A stretch of DNA of 7,108 bases from Oscillospiraceae bacterium (GTDB lineage Bacteria; Bacillota; Clostridia; Oscillospirales; Ruminococcaceae): the NCBI GenBank assembly GCA_017394475.1, contig JAFPYQ010000352.1, forward strand, positions 1-7,108, given 5' to 3'. Below the pieces are notes generated by a model, which searched no databases, was not told the origin of the DNA, and worked only from the letters and a program-made list of their open reading frames with translations. Both the position numbers and the translations under genes were made by a program. This document shows positions 1 to 5,404 of the stretch, piece after piece (position 1 is the stretch's first letter; every line of letters begins with the position of its first letter).

Positions 1-1
1 A

Positions 2-523
2 TATCCTCCCATACCCCCTGCAAAGCTGATGGTGCCCTTCATGGAGCACAAAGCAGATAAGATAGCCGATGATATCGCACATATGAAAGAACGGGCATAC
101 CCGAAAGCGGGAATGATAGTGCGGATGAGGCACAAAAGATTCATGAAGCCCTATCTGAAGCTGCAGAAATATGCGGACTACCCCTTCACCATATCCGATG
201 ACTGCATCGGATGCGGGCTTTGCAGCAAGGTCTGTCCCTGCAGCAACATCAGCATAAAAGAGCACCGTCCCGAATTCCTGCATCACTGTGCCAACTGCAT
301 GGCCTGCGTCACATGCTGCCCGAAACGCGCCATCGGCTATGATATACATTCGGGGGGGATGGAACTGCTGAACGCATCGGGAAAGGATACTCCCATCACA
401 AAGATCATGGGGCTGCCCGCAAAAAGAAAGCTGTACCGCAACCCATATATCACGGTACAGCAGCTCACAAAGAGCGTGATCATTACAGGAGATGATGAAA
501 ATGGCAAGAAGACCCGTACTTGA
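2..523 (+). CDS. EFR1-type flavodoxin/ferredoxin protein, C-terminal part (5' end outside window)
   Basis: The reading frame is open from the left edge, so the first in-frame ATG (base 29) is probably internal and the N-terminus is missing. Two 4Fe-4S motifs are visible, each CX2CX2CX3CP: the first at bases 203-238 (CIGCGLCSKVCP), the second at about 287-322 (CANCMACVTCCP). Each has one extra cysteine beside the motif. This clostridial-type ferredoxin module, followed by a basic RKLYRNPYIT-like tail, matches the C-terminal half of EFR1 family proteins, whose usual N-terminal half is a flavodoxin-like FMN domain. That half would lie to the left and cannot be confirmed here. The expected role is cytoplasmic low-potential electron transfer; the partner is unknown. 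The last 23 nt overlap the following tetR-family gene in another frame, suggesting translational coupling. A plain two-cluster ferredoxin domain of another flavoprotein is the main alternative. Confidence 0.85.
   Translation, partial: YPPIPPAKLMVPFMEHKADKIADDIAHMKERAYPKAGMIVRMRHKRFMKPYLKLQKYADYPFTISDDCIGCGLCSKVCPCSNISIKEHRPEFLHHCANCMACVTCCPKRAIGYDIHSGGMELLNASGKDTPITKIMGLPAKRKLYRNPYITVQQLTKSVIITGDDENGKKTRT
487..491 (+). promoter_or_regulatory. Ribosome binding site deciding the TetR-family start
   Basis: AGGAG lies inside the end of the ferredoxin gene. Three in-frame ATGs follow at 492, 495 and 501. The spacing is 0, 3 and 9 nt respectively, so only the ATG at 501 is well placed. Confidence 0.7.
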
Positions 524-1058
524 AGGCGGAAAACGGGATGAGATAATAGATGCCGCAACGGAGCTTTTCTTTGAACACGGCTATGAGGCCACCTCGGTGC
601 GCATGATAATGGACAAGGTGGGCGGAGAGATAGGGATGTTCTATCACTATTTCAAGTCAAAGGACATGCTCTTTGACAAGGTGGTGGAAAAGTTCTTCAA
701 AAGTTATACGGACAAATTTGAACTGCTGATATCCGGCTGCGGCACTCCCGAAAAATTCACGGAGGCTTTCCTGCCCCTGTACGCACAGTCTATGGAGCAG
801 TTCGGCAGGCTCAAGGACAATATGCACTGGTCCATACAACTTGCCATGCACAGCAGGACGCTTATGTCCCTGGTACCTGTGATAACTTCGGTGATACGCA
901 CATGGGATACCGACAATCCCACTCCCACAGGGATACTGGCGGGTCAGCTCATCTACGGCATATCCGCCACCCTCCATTCACCGGAATTTGAGAGGATGAC
1001 GACCGATGAACAGAAAAAGTGCATCCTCAGATATATATACAGTGTTCTGCGGGGATAA
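501..1058 (+). CDS. TetR/AcrR-family transcriptional regulator
   Basis: This 185-residue protein has the usual length and layout of the family. The N-terminal DNA-binding domain spans about residues 11-58. It starts KRDEIIDAATELFFEHGYEATSV, and its recognition helix region GGEIGMFYHYFKSKDMLF corresponds to the family's typical G(V/A)SKGxLYxYFxSKExLF. The remaining C-terminal part, from about residue 60, is the divergent helical ligand-binding and dimerisation domain, so the inducer cannot be read from sequence. The start at 501 was chosen because AGGAG lies 9 nt upstream; two nearer ATGs would add three residues. The gene overlaps the ferredoxin gene by 23 nt, and the hydrolase gene follows 27 nt after its stop. 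A local repressor controlling this redox/hydrolase unit is a reasonable inference; the operator would lie left of the window. Confidence 0.92.
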   Translation: MARRPVLEGGKRDEIIDAATELFFEHGYEATSVRMIMDKVGGEIGMFYHYFKSKDMLFDKVVEKFFKSYTDKFELLISGCGTPEKFTEAFLPLYAQSMEQFGRLKDNMHWSIQLAMHSRTLMSLVPVITSVIRTWDTDNPTPTGILAGQLIYGISATLHSPEFERMTTDEQKKCILRYIYSVLRG

Positions 1059-1085
1059 GCCCCCATCAGCAGAAAGGAGCAGCTT

Positions 1086-1967
1086 ATGCGTATTTTTGCA
1101 CTGCAGCTCGATAATGAGCTCAAAGGTATCGATCAGAGAAAAGCATACATAGAGAGCCTTATCGCAAAGCTCCCCTCCCCCGATCTCGTTGTGCTGCCCG
1201 AGCTTGCCCTGTGCAGCTATATGGCAAGTATGGAGATATGGAAGTATGCAGACGACCGCGGGAAGGATACATCCGCATGGGCAGCAGAGCTCGCACGCAA
1301 ATATGATACATTTATCGGTGTGGGATATCTTGACAAGACAAACAGTGATTATTACAACCGATATATGATAGCAGGCAGGGACGGCATCTGCGGCCATGTC
1401 ACCAAATCCGAGGGTGAATCCGCAGTATTCAGGCGCGGCGATTTCGGCAGCATAATCAGCACTCCCTTCGGGAATGTGGGCGTGGGGATATGCTTTGATT
1501 CACGGAGAAAGCATTTCTATGACAATGTGAAGGACAAGGAGCTTTCACTGATACTGTTCCCCCACGGCTGCCCCGCAGATCCAAAAAAGCCCGATAAGGA
1601 GCGTGCCGAGAATGACAAAAGGTGTATGCTCTATGTGGATTCCTTTGATGTTCCCGTGGTCTACGCCAACTGCACGGGAAAGCTGGAATTCATGCCCGGC
1701 AAAATGGGGGAAATGATGGCAAAGAGCGGTTTCAGGATGAACGGCATGAGCAAAATATACGCCCATGATATGAAGCCTGTACAGACCGATGTCAGTGAAG
1801 CCGTGGGAGCAGATGTGGACATCACCCCCAAAAAGCGCAGCAAGGATATAAAGTTCTACGGTGAGGATATCCTCCCCGGCAACTTCCTGTTCAGGCAGTT
1901 CATCCTGAGACCCGACACCGAGGCGGGGATAAGGATGTATGAGGCTGCCAAGGCGCAGCGGATGTGA
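1086..1967 (+). CDS. Carbon-nitrogen hydrolase (nitrilase superfamily)
   Basis: This 293-residue protein has the length and motif order of a single-domain nitrilase/amidase-superfamily enzyme, which hydrolyses non-peptide C-N bonds through a Glu-Lys-Cys triad. The candidate glutamate is E39 in VVLPELALCSY, the lysine K107 in GHVTKSEGESAVFRRGD, and the nucleophile C136 in VGVGICFDSR, followed by LILFPHG where the family normally has a similar strand and Pro. All three catalytic positions are therefore present. The region after the lysine and the arginine-rich stretch after the cysteine (CFDSRRKHFYDN) differ from the common CYDxRFPE form, so the substrate cannot be assigned. No signal peptide is seen, so the enzyme should be cytoplasmic. 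AAAGGAG at 1073-1079, 6 nt before the ATG, supports the start. It probably shares a transcript with the upstream regulator and ferredoxin protein. Omega-amidase, N-carbamoyl hydrolase or another branch are all possible. Confidence 0.88.
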   Translation: MRIFALQLDNELKGIDQRKAYIESLIAKLPSPDLVVLPELALCSYMASMEIWKYADDRGKDTSAWAAELARKYDTFIGVGYLDKTNSDYYNRYMIAGRDGICGHVTKSEGESAVFRRGDFGSIISTPFGNVGVGICFDSRRKHFYDNVKDKELSLILFPHGCPADPKKPDKERAENDKRCMLYVDSFDVPVVYANCTGKLEFMPGKMGEMMAKSGFRMNGMSKIYAHDMKPVQTDVSEAVGADVDITPKKRSKDIKFYGEDILPGNFLFRQFILRPDTEAGIRMYEAAKAQRM

Positions 1968-1976
1968 TCAGTTGAT

Positions 1977-1996
1977 GGATGCCCAAAGAGGCATCC
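1977..1996 (+). terminator. Hairpin just after the hydrolase gene, possible terminator
   Basis: GGATGCC pairs with GGCATCC around a 6-nt CAAAGA loop, starting 9 nt after the hydrolase stop. An outer T-G and an A-T pair could extend it. No clear U-tract follows (GTGGTCAGGTTTC), so intrinsic termination would be weak; it may only protect the 3' end of the transcript. Confidence 0.4.
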
Positions 1997-2054
1997 GTGG
2001 TCAGGTTTCAAGCCATTGTCAGCGTCCGGGTCCGGAAAATATCAAATAACAAAC

Positions 2055-2080
2055 GCCCTCACCGCATCATCGGTGAGGGC
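2055..2080 (-). terminator. Terminator of the NAD salvage operon, between convergent genes
   Basis: A perfect 10-bp stem, GCCCTCACCG with CGGTGAGGGC, encloses a CATCAT loop. Read on the minus strand it begins 7 nt after the stop of the terminal gene and is followed by the U-rich run GTTTGTTATTTGATATTTT, fitting an intrinsic terminator. On the plus strand the following bases are not T-rich, so any effect on the hydrolase transcript is less certain. The 120-bp gap holds no supported gene. Confidence 0.75.
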
Positions 2081-2087
2081 AACACTG

Positions 2088-2645
2088 TCACAGGATATTT
2101 ACATCTATCTCTTTTCGCTGCTCAATGATCTGTAAGTCGGGATCATCGGGGGAAACATATTTTTCATAATACCATCCCCAGTATTTTTCATAAAGACCTA
2201 CATCAAAACCCGCTGCTGCCAATTTTGCTATCATTACTATATTTGATAGTTTATCCGGATTTATCGTAAAATATGTTTCAAGATAATATCTGTTTTTTGA
2301 CCGATCAAAAGAGCGTATCAAGCATTTTATGTCCCTGTAGATCACATAAGGATCATACCTATATGCTTTTGTTATCTCGGACTTGTGAACGACCTTAATG
2401 CAGCTGAACTCATCGGGTCTGTCATAATAGGGAACAAATCCGTTTTCCAGATCCTCCCTGTCGGAAGATGTCAGCTCAATATCCCCGGGCTCTATCGGAA
2501 TATACTTATAGTACCTCTCATAAAAAGAAGGTTCCCATCGCTCGATACTTTCCTTTTGGTCTTCTATATCTTCCTCGGTACAAAAGCTGAAACCCGCCTT
2601 ATATTCTTTGCCCCGATATACACACCAGGTACCGTCCTTTATCAT
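2088..2645 (-). CDS. Hypothetical tyrosine-rich protein, last gene of the pnuC-nadR operon
   Basis: I do not recognise this 185-residue protein. It has no visible signal peptide, membrane segment, catalytic motif or nucleotide-binding loop. It is acidic and unusually aromatic: 20 tyrosines and four tryptophans, with clusters such as FYERYYKY and KYWGWYYEKY. It opens with a beta-like stretch (DGTWCVYRGKEYKAGF) and has a Leu/Ala-rich helix-like segment (NIVMIAKLAAAGF) near the C-terminus. Such small, soluble, aromatic, acidic proteins include polymorphic-toxin immunity proteins, but no toxin gene is adjacent and I make no such call. The start chosen is the second of two adjacent ATGs, 6 nt after AGGAG; the other (base 2648) has only 3 nt spacing. 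The frame stays open up to a GTG at 2735 that lacks an SD. The gene lies 93 nt after nadR on the same strand, looks richer in A/T than its neighbours, and is followed by a terminator, so it may be a late addition read through from the pnuC promoter. Confidence 0.75.
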   Translation of the reverse strand: MIKDGTWCVYRGKEYKAGFSFCTEEDIEDQKESIERWEPSFYERYYKYIPIEPGDIELTSSDREDLENGFVPYYDRPDEFSCIKVVHKSEITKAYRYDPYVIYRDIKCLIRSFDRSKNRYYLETYFTINPDKLSNIVMIAKLAAAGFDVGLYEKYWGWYYEKYVSPDDPDLQIIEQRKEIDVNIL

Positions 2646-2651
2646 CATTCT

Positions 2652-2656
2652 CTCCT
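2652..2656 (-). promoter_or_regulatory. Ribosome binding site deciding the start of the tyrosine-rich protein
   Basis: On the minus strand AGGAG is followed by AGA-ATG-ATG. The second ATG (base 2645) has 6-nt spacing and the first (2648) 3 nt. The far upstream in-frame GTG at 2735 has no such sequence, so the short form is favoured. Confidence 0.65.
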
Positions 2657-2738
2657 CGCTGCCCATTAAACTATGCTGATGTTTTCCTTTTCTGTCCTTG
2701 CCGATAATACGGATACACCGCAGCAGTACCGCCACCCG

Positions 2739-3773
2739 TTAAGACACGGGTACAAACAATTCATCTATAAGCTCTATCGCCTTTTCGTACTTTTCAACAT
2801 AGCTGCCCGTAATGCGCACACATCTGAAACCGAAACGCTCGTAGAGCTGTTCTATCCTGTCGCTGTAAAGCTGCCTGTTTTCCTCTATCGCCTTGCTGCG
2901 GTCACCGTCCTGTACCCATGCCACATCGGGCTCGGCGTGGAGTATCAGATCATAGTGATTGAGGGCAGCGATGCTTTCCGCAAGACGGATATTTTCCTCG
3001 CTGCCGTTTTCGAGGAAATCCATGAAAAAACGGGTGATAAGGCAGTCTGTGTCCTCTATGAGCACCTTGTTGCTGTGTTCTGCGAGGCGCAGCTCCTTTG
3101 CCTTATGTTCAAGGAGTATCCTTGTAAAATCCTCTGTGAGCATCATCTCATCGGTGCCGGAAAGCTCGGACAGCTTGCGACCCACCTCTTCAAGGTAATT
3201 GGTATGATAATGATGGGCAAGATTTATGGTCAGCACCGACTTTCCGCAGCTCTCCGACCCTATGATGAGCACCTTTTTCACATAGTAGGGACGCACGAAC
3301 ATGGGCAGCCAGTCCCAGTGGCCGTACACATCAGCGCGTATAGCTGTGGAGTTGTATTCATCCCGCTTGAAGATGTACAGCTCACTTTCGGGATAGCACA
3401 CGTTCCAGAAGCTCGATTCATCATAGTCGCTGCCGCAGAATACCACATCTATCTTCTGCCCCACAGCCTCTCTTACCTTCCGACAGTCCTCCTGCCAGTA
3501 TTTTTCGGTGTATTCCGCCTTGGTTTTCAGCTTATCCTCCAGAAGGATGATCTTCACATTCCCGATATGCTGTGTCAGTGTATAGACCCAGCGGTACTTT
3601 ATCTTCACATCAATGTCCGAATCATCGTTTCTGTAGGATATGACCACATAAAGCTGCTCACACATGGATGCAGCTTTTATTATGCACTCCATATGCCCGT
3701 TGTGCATGGGATTGAAGGAACCGCCGTACATCCCCACATGGTATTTCATCCCAGCCTTTATATCGTCCTTCAT
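2739..3773 (-). CDS. nadR: NadR-like bifunctional NMN adenylyltransferase / ribosylnicotinamide kinase
   Basis: This 344-residue two-domain enzyme belongs to NAD salvage. Residues about 11-150 form an NMN adenylyltransferase-type nucleotidyltransferase domain: GSFNPMHNGH (18-27) is the GxFxPxHxGH ATP-binding motif and NSTAIR (141-146) is the C-terminal (I)STxxR motif. Residues about 167-340 form a ribosylnicotinamide kinase-type P-loop domain: GSESCGKS (172-179) is the Walker A motif, and VLIEDTD (237-243) is a Walker B-like strand. In known NadR enzymes the kinase makes NMN from nicotinamide riboside and the transferase makes NAD from NMN and ATP. The N-terminal helix-turn-helix of enterobacterial NadR is absent, so this form should be purely enzymatic. 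The ATG overlaps the pnuC stop as ATGA, with GGAGG 10 nt upstream; ATG at 3749 (residue 9, just before the first strand) is an alternative with a weaker AAAGG. Overlap with the transporter gene strongly supports the pathway. Confidence 0.92.
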   Translation of the reverse strand: MKDDIKAGMKYHVGMYGGSFNPMHNGHMECIIKAASMCEQLYVVISYRNDDSDIDVKIKYRWVYTLTQHIGNVKIILLEDKLKTKAEYTEKYWQEDCRKVREAVGQKIDVVFCGSDYDESSFWNVCYPESELYIFKRDEYNSTAIRADVYGHWDWLPMFVRPYYVKKVLIIGSESCGKSVLTINLAHHYHTNYLEEVGRKLSELSGTDEMMLTEDFTRILLEHKAKELRLAEHSNKVLIEDTDCLITRFFMDFLENGSEENIRLAESIAALNHYDLILHAEPDVAWVQDGDRSKAIEENRQLYSDRIEQLYERFGFRCVRITGSYVEKYEKAIELIDELFVPVS

Positions 3774-4489
3774 GCTGCATCAGCCTCCGCTCTTACACTG
3801 TTGTTTTTTGAATCCTTCATCCACTTTATGAACATTATCACCGCATTGACAAGATAGACTATCCACATCAGCAGCACAGCCACGCTCTGGCCATCCCCGA
3901 AGCAAGCCACCACCCACATGAGAACGGACACCGCATCCACTACGATCCACACTATCCACTGTTCTGTAAACCTTTTTATCATCAGTATCTGAGCCACTAT
4001 GGAAAGTACCGTGCTCATACTGTCAACTATGGGGAGATTGCCTCCGAGCATTTTCAGCACAAAGCTGTAGCCCGCGATGCCCGCAGCACTGATGATGACC
4101 ACCATGAGATCCTGCAAAGGGGTCATTCGCTTTTTTGTGACCTCCTGCTTTGTTTCATCTATATTCTTTTTCCACACGAACCATCCCAGGATATTTGTGG
4201 GGAAATAGTACAGTAGATTGAGCATCACATCACCGTAATACTTTGCCTGCCAGGCAACTATGGCATAGAGCACCACATTGACGGTACCGAATATATATGT
4301 TGACATCTTTCCCATGCCGCACAGGATAACACAGGTGACACCTGTAAGTGATGCGGCGACAGACAGTGCAGTATCCCCGAGATACAGCGATATGCCCAGC
4401 AGCGCCGCATTTGCGAATATGAGCCAGAACACATCCGCTTTCTTCCATCCCACAAGCTCGTTATGAATGAATTTCCCGATCCTTTCCAT
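3770..4489 (-). CDS. pnuC: PnuC-family nicotinamide riboside / NMN transporter
   Basis: This 239-residue integral membrane protein has seven to eight hydrophobic segments, at about residues 18-37, 42-60, 64-81, 87-106, 127-147, 158-172, 178-197 and 201-222, with a charged loop at 107-125 and a charged C-terminal tail. Family-like signatures include GTVNVVLYAIVAW (68-80), YYGDVMLNLLYY (84-95), NILGWFVWKK (99-108) and TEQWIVWIVVDAVSVLMW (175-192), the last resembling the conserved ligand-site helix of PnuC proteins. PnuC carriers move unphosphorylated vitamin B3 ribosides by facilitated diffusion, and uptake is driven by phosphorylation inside the cell. The translationally coupled NadR-like kinase supports nicotinamide riboside as substrate, rather than the thiamine or riboflavin of related Pnu carriers. 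AAAGGA 8 nt before the ATG supports the start. It is first in an operon with its own strong promoter and a likely operator. Confidence 0.93.
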   Translation of the reverse strand: MERIGKFIHNELVGWKKADVFWLIFANAALLGISLYLGDTALSVAASLTGVTCVILCGMGKMSTYIFGTVNVVLYAIVAWQAKYYGDVMLNLLYYFPTNILGWFVWKKNIDETKQEVTKKRMTPLQDLMVVIISAAGIAGYSFVLKMLGGNLPIVDSMSTVLSIVAQILMIKRFTEQWIVWIVVDAVSVLMWVVACFGDGQSVAVLLMWIVYLVNAVIMFIKWMKDSKNNSVRAEADAA

Positions 4490-4515
4490 ATCATCTGTCC
4501 TTTCTGTCCCACTTG

Positions 4516-4536
4516 TTAGTATTTAGTATGTACTAA
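4516..4536. promoter_or_regulatory. Operator-like cluster of TTAGTA half-sites over the pnuC start site
   Basis: On the plus strand two tandem copies of TTAGTAT (4516-4522 and 4523-4529) are followed by the inverted half TACTAA (4531-4536). The second copy and TACTAA form a 6-bp dyad with a 2-bp centre. The cluster touches the -10 box and covers the predicted transcription start, the classic position for a repressor site. The regulator cannot be named from this sequence: known NAD-metabolism regulators of Gram-positives such as NiaR and NrtR are candidates, but I cannot match the motif to either. Confidence 0.55.
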
Positions 4537-4564
4537 GTATAGTATATTTTCACTACTATGTCAA
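4536..4564 (-). promoter_or_regulatory. Sigma-A type promoter of the pnuC-nadR operon
   Basis: On the minus strand a perfect -35 box TTGACA (4564-4559) is separated by exactly 17 bp from a -10 box TATACT (4541-4536), one base from TATAAT. Transcription should start near base 4529, leaving a leader of about 40 nt before the pnuC ATG at 4489. A second TATACT five bases upstream has only 12-bp spacing and is unlikely to be used. Confidence 0.85.
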
Positions 4565-4568
4565 GCTA

Positions 4569-4606
4569 AATATAAAAATTTGTGAGAACCCACAAATTTT
4601 TATATT
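4569..4606 (-). terminator. Terminator of the right-hand two-gene unit
   Basis: A perfect 16-bp inverted repeat (4569-4584 with 4591-4606) has a 6-nt loop. The stem tip is GTG/CAC, followed by AAATTT and a T-rich arm reading TTTTTATATTTAG on the minus strand, so the 3' arm supplies the U-tract. It lies 5 nt after the stop of the 257-residue gene. The matching A-tract could make it work on both strands. Only 4 bp separate it from the pnuC -35 box. Confidence 0.8.
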
Positions 4607-4611
4607 GTATT

Positions 4612-5385
4612 TTATTCTTTTTGCTTAGTTTTTGCTTTCTTTGTAAGGAAATGAACGGCGATACCGAGAACGGCAGTCATAAAATATACATCTGCAGCCA
4701 TGCCGAAGGGATATAGCTCAAACCAGAGTGTGCGCAGATCGGGTATGATCATACGGTCTACCTGCCGGTGATCTGACATATTATATACATCTGTGACCGG
4801 ACGCTGAAGGTCGGGTATCTGTTTGTCGTTATTTCTGACAAAACGGCATGGATAACCGCCCACAGCAGCATTGTGATAAAATATACCGTGATAAGGCTCA
4901 TAGTTGTTCCAGTCAGTCTTTTCATTCTCCATCACTGCAGAAAGCTTAAGAGAAAAGTCTGTTTCACAGAGTACCTGTGATTTTGACCAGAACGCATATT
5001 CAGGTCTGCCGTCATGTATCATCACCGCAATAGAATCCTGTTTTTCAGTGTCGCCCAGCATATAGTCTATATACCGCGAATACTCCTCCGCTGTTCCCGT
5101 TTCGGGCTCAACTCTTTCGGACTGCTTGTTGTTTAGTGAACAGATATACAGACCGTTGGGAAGTTTTTTTGATTTTTCTTCAAGTGCTGTACAATAATCA
5201 TTCGTGACAAAAAAGATCAGCTTTGCATTTGAATTTGCTACAGATATGCGTTCATACTTATCGGGAATAGAAAACCCGAATAATGAGGGATGAAATATAA
5301 CTAACAGAACGGTAATAACAAGAGTTATCGGAACAGAAAGAAGAAGTATAAACAAAACAGGATGTTTGCTTATGAACTCTTTCAT
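4612..5385 (-). CDS. Uncharacterised membrane-anchored protein with a segment at each end
   Basis: I do not recognise this 257-residue protein. A strongly hydrophobic segment at about residues 9-31 follows a short charged start (MKEFISKHP), and a second, weaker one lies at about 226-247, followed by a lysine-rich tail (TKKAKTKQKE). By the positive-inside rule both ends should be cytoplasmic, with residues about 35-222 outside. That middle part is polar, with four cysteines (65, 82, 140, 180) that could form disulfides, and contains alternating strand-like stretches (AKLIFFVTNDY, SIAVMIHDGRPEYAFW). It shows no protease, kinase or transporter motif. The first segment lacks a lipobox, so an uncleaved anchor is likely. 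AAAGGA 10 nt before the ATG supports the start. It begins 19 nt after the large upstream gene on the same strand, so the two are probably co-transcribed and may act together at the cell surface. It ends at a strong hairpin and appears more A/T-rich than its partner. Confidence 0.75.
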   Translation of the reverse strand: MKEFISKHPVLFILLLSVPITLVITVLLVIFHPSLFGFSIPDKYERISVANSNAKLIFFVTNDYCTALEEKSKKLPNGLYICSLNNKQSERVEPETGTAEEYSRYIDYMLGDTEKQDSIAVMIHDGRPEYAFWSKSQVLCETDFSLKLSAVMENEKTDWNNYEPYHGIFYHNAAVGGYPCRFVRNNDKQIPDLQRPVTDVYNMSDHRQVDRMIIPDLRTLWFELYPFGMAADVYFMTAVLGIAVHFLTKKAKTKQKE

Positions 5386-5404
5386 ATCATCATCATCCTT
5401 TGTG

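Noticed and set aside
978..1397. Cysteine-rich minus-strand open frame over the start of the hydrolase gene
   Set aside because: The opposite strand encodes the catalytic Glu region of a clear nitrilase-family enzyme with a good ribosome binding site.
2646..2735. N-terminal extension of the tyrosine-rich protein from a GTG at 2735
   Set aside because: The frame is open, but there is no SD before the GTG, the extension is basic and unlike the rest, and AGGAG sits well before the ATG at 2645.
2673..3857. Long plus-strand open frame (394 codons) antisense to nadR and the end of pnuC
   Set aside because: It lies exactly opposite a gene with clear NadR motifs, has no family resemblance and no matching Shine-Dalgarno; it is a shadow of codon bias in the real gene.
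5386..5397. Short CAT/ATC trinucleotide repeat between the right-hand genes
   Set aside because: It is only about four units long and forms the spacer between an SD and its start codon; no evidence of a phase-variable tract.
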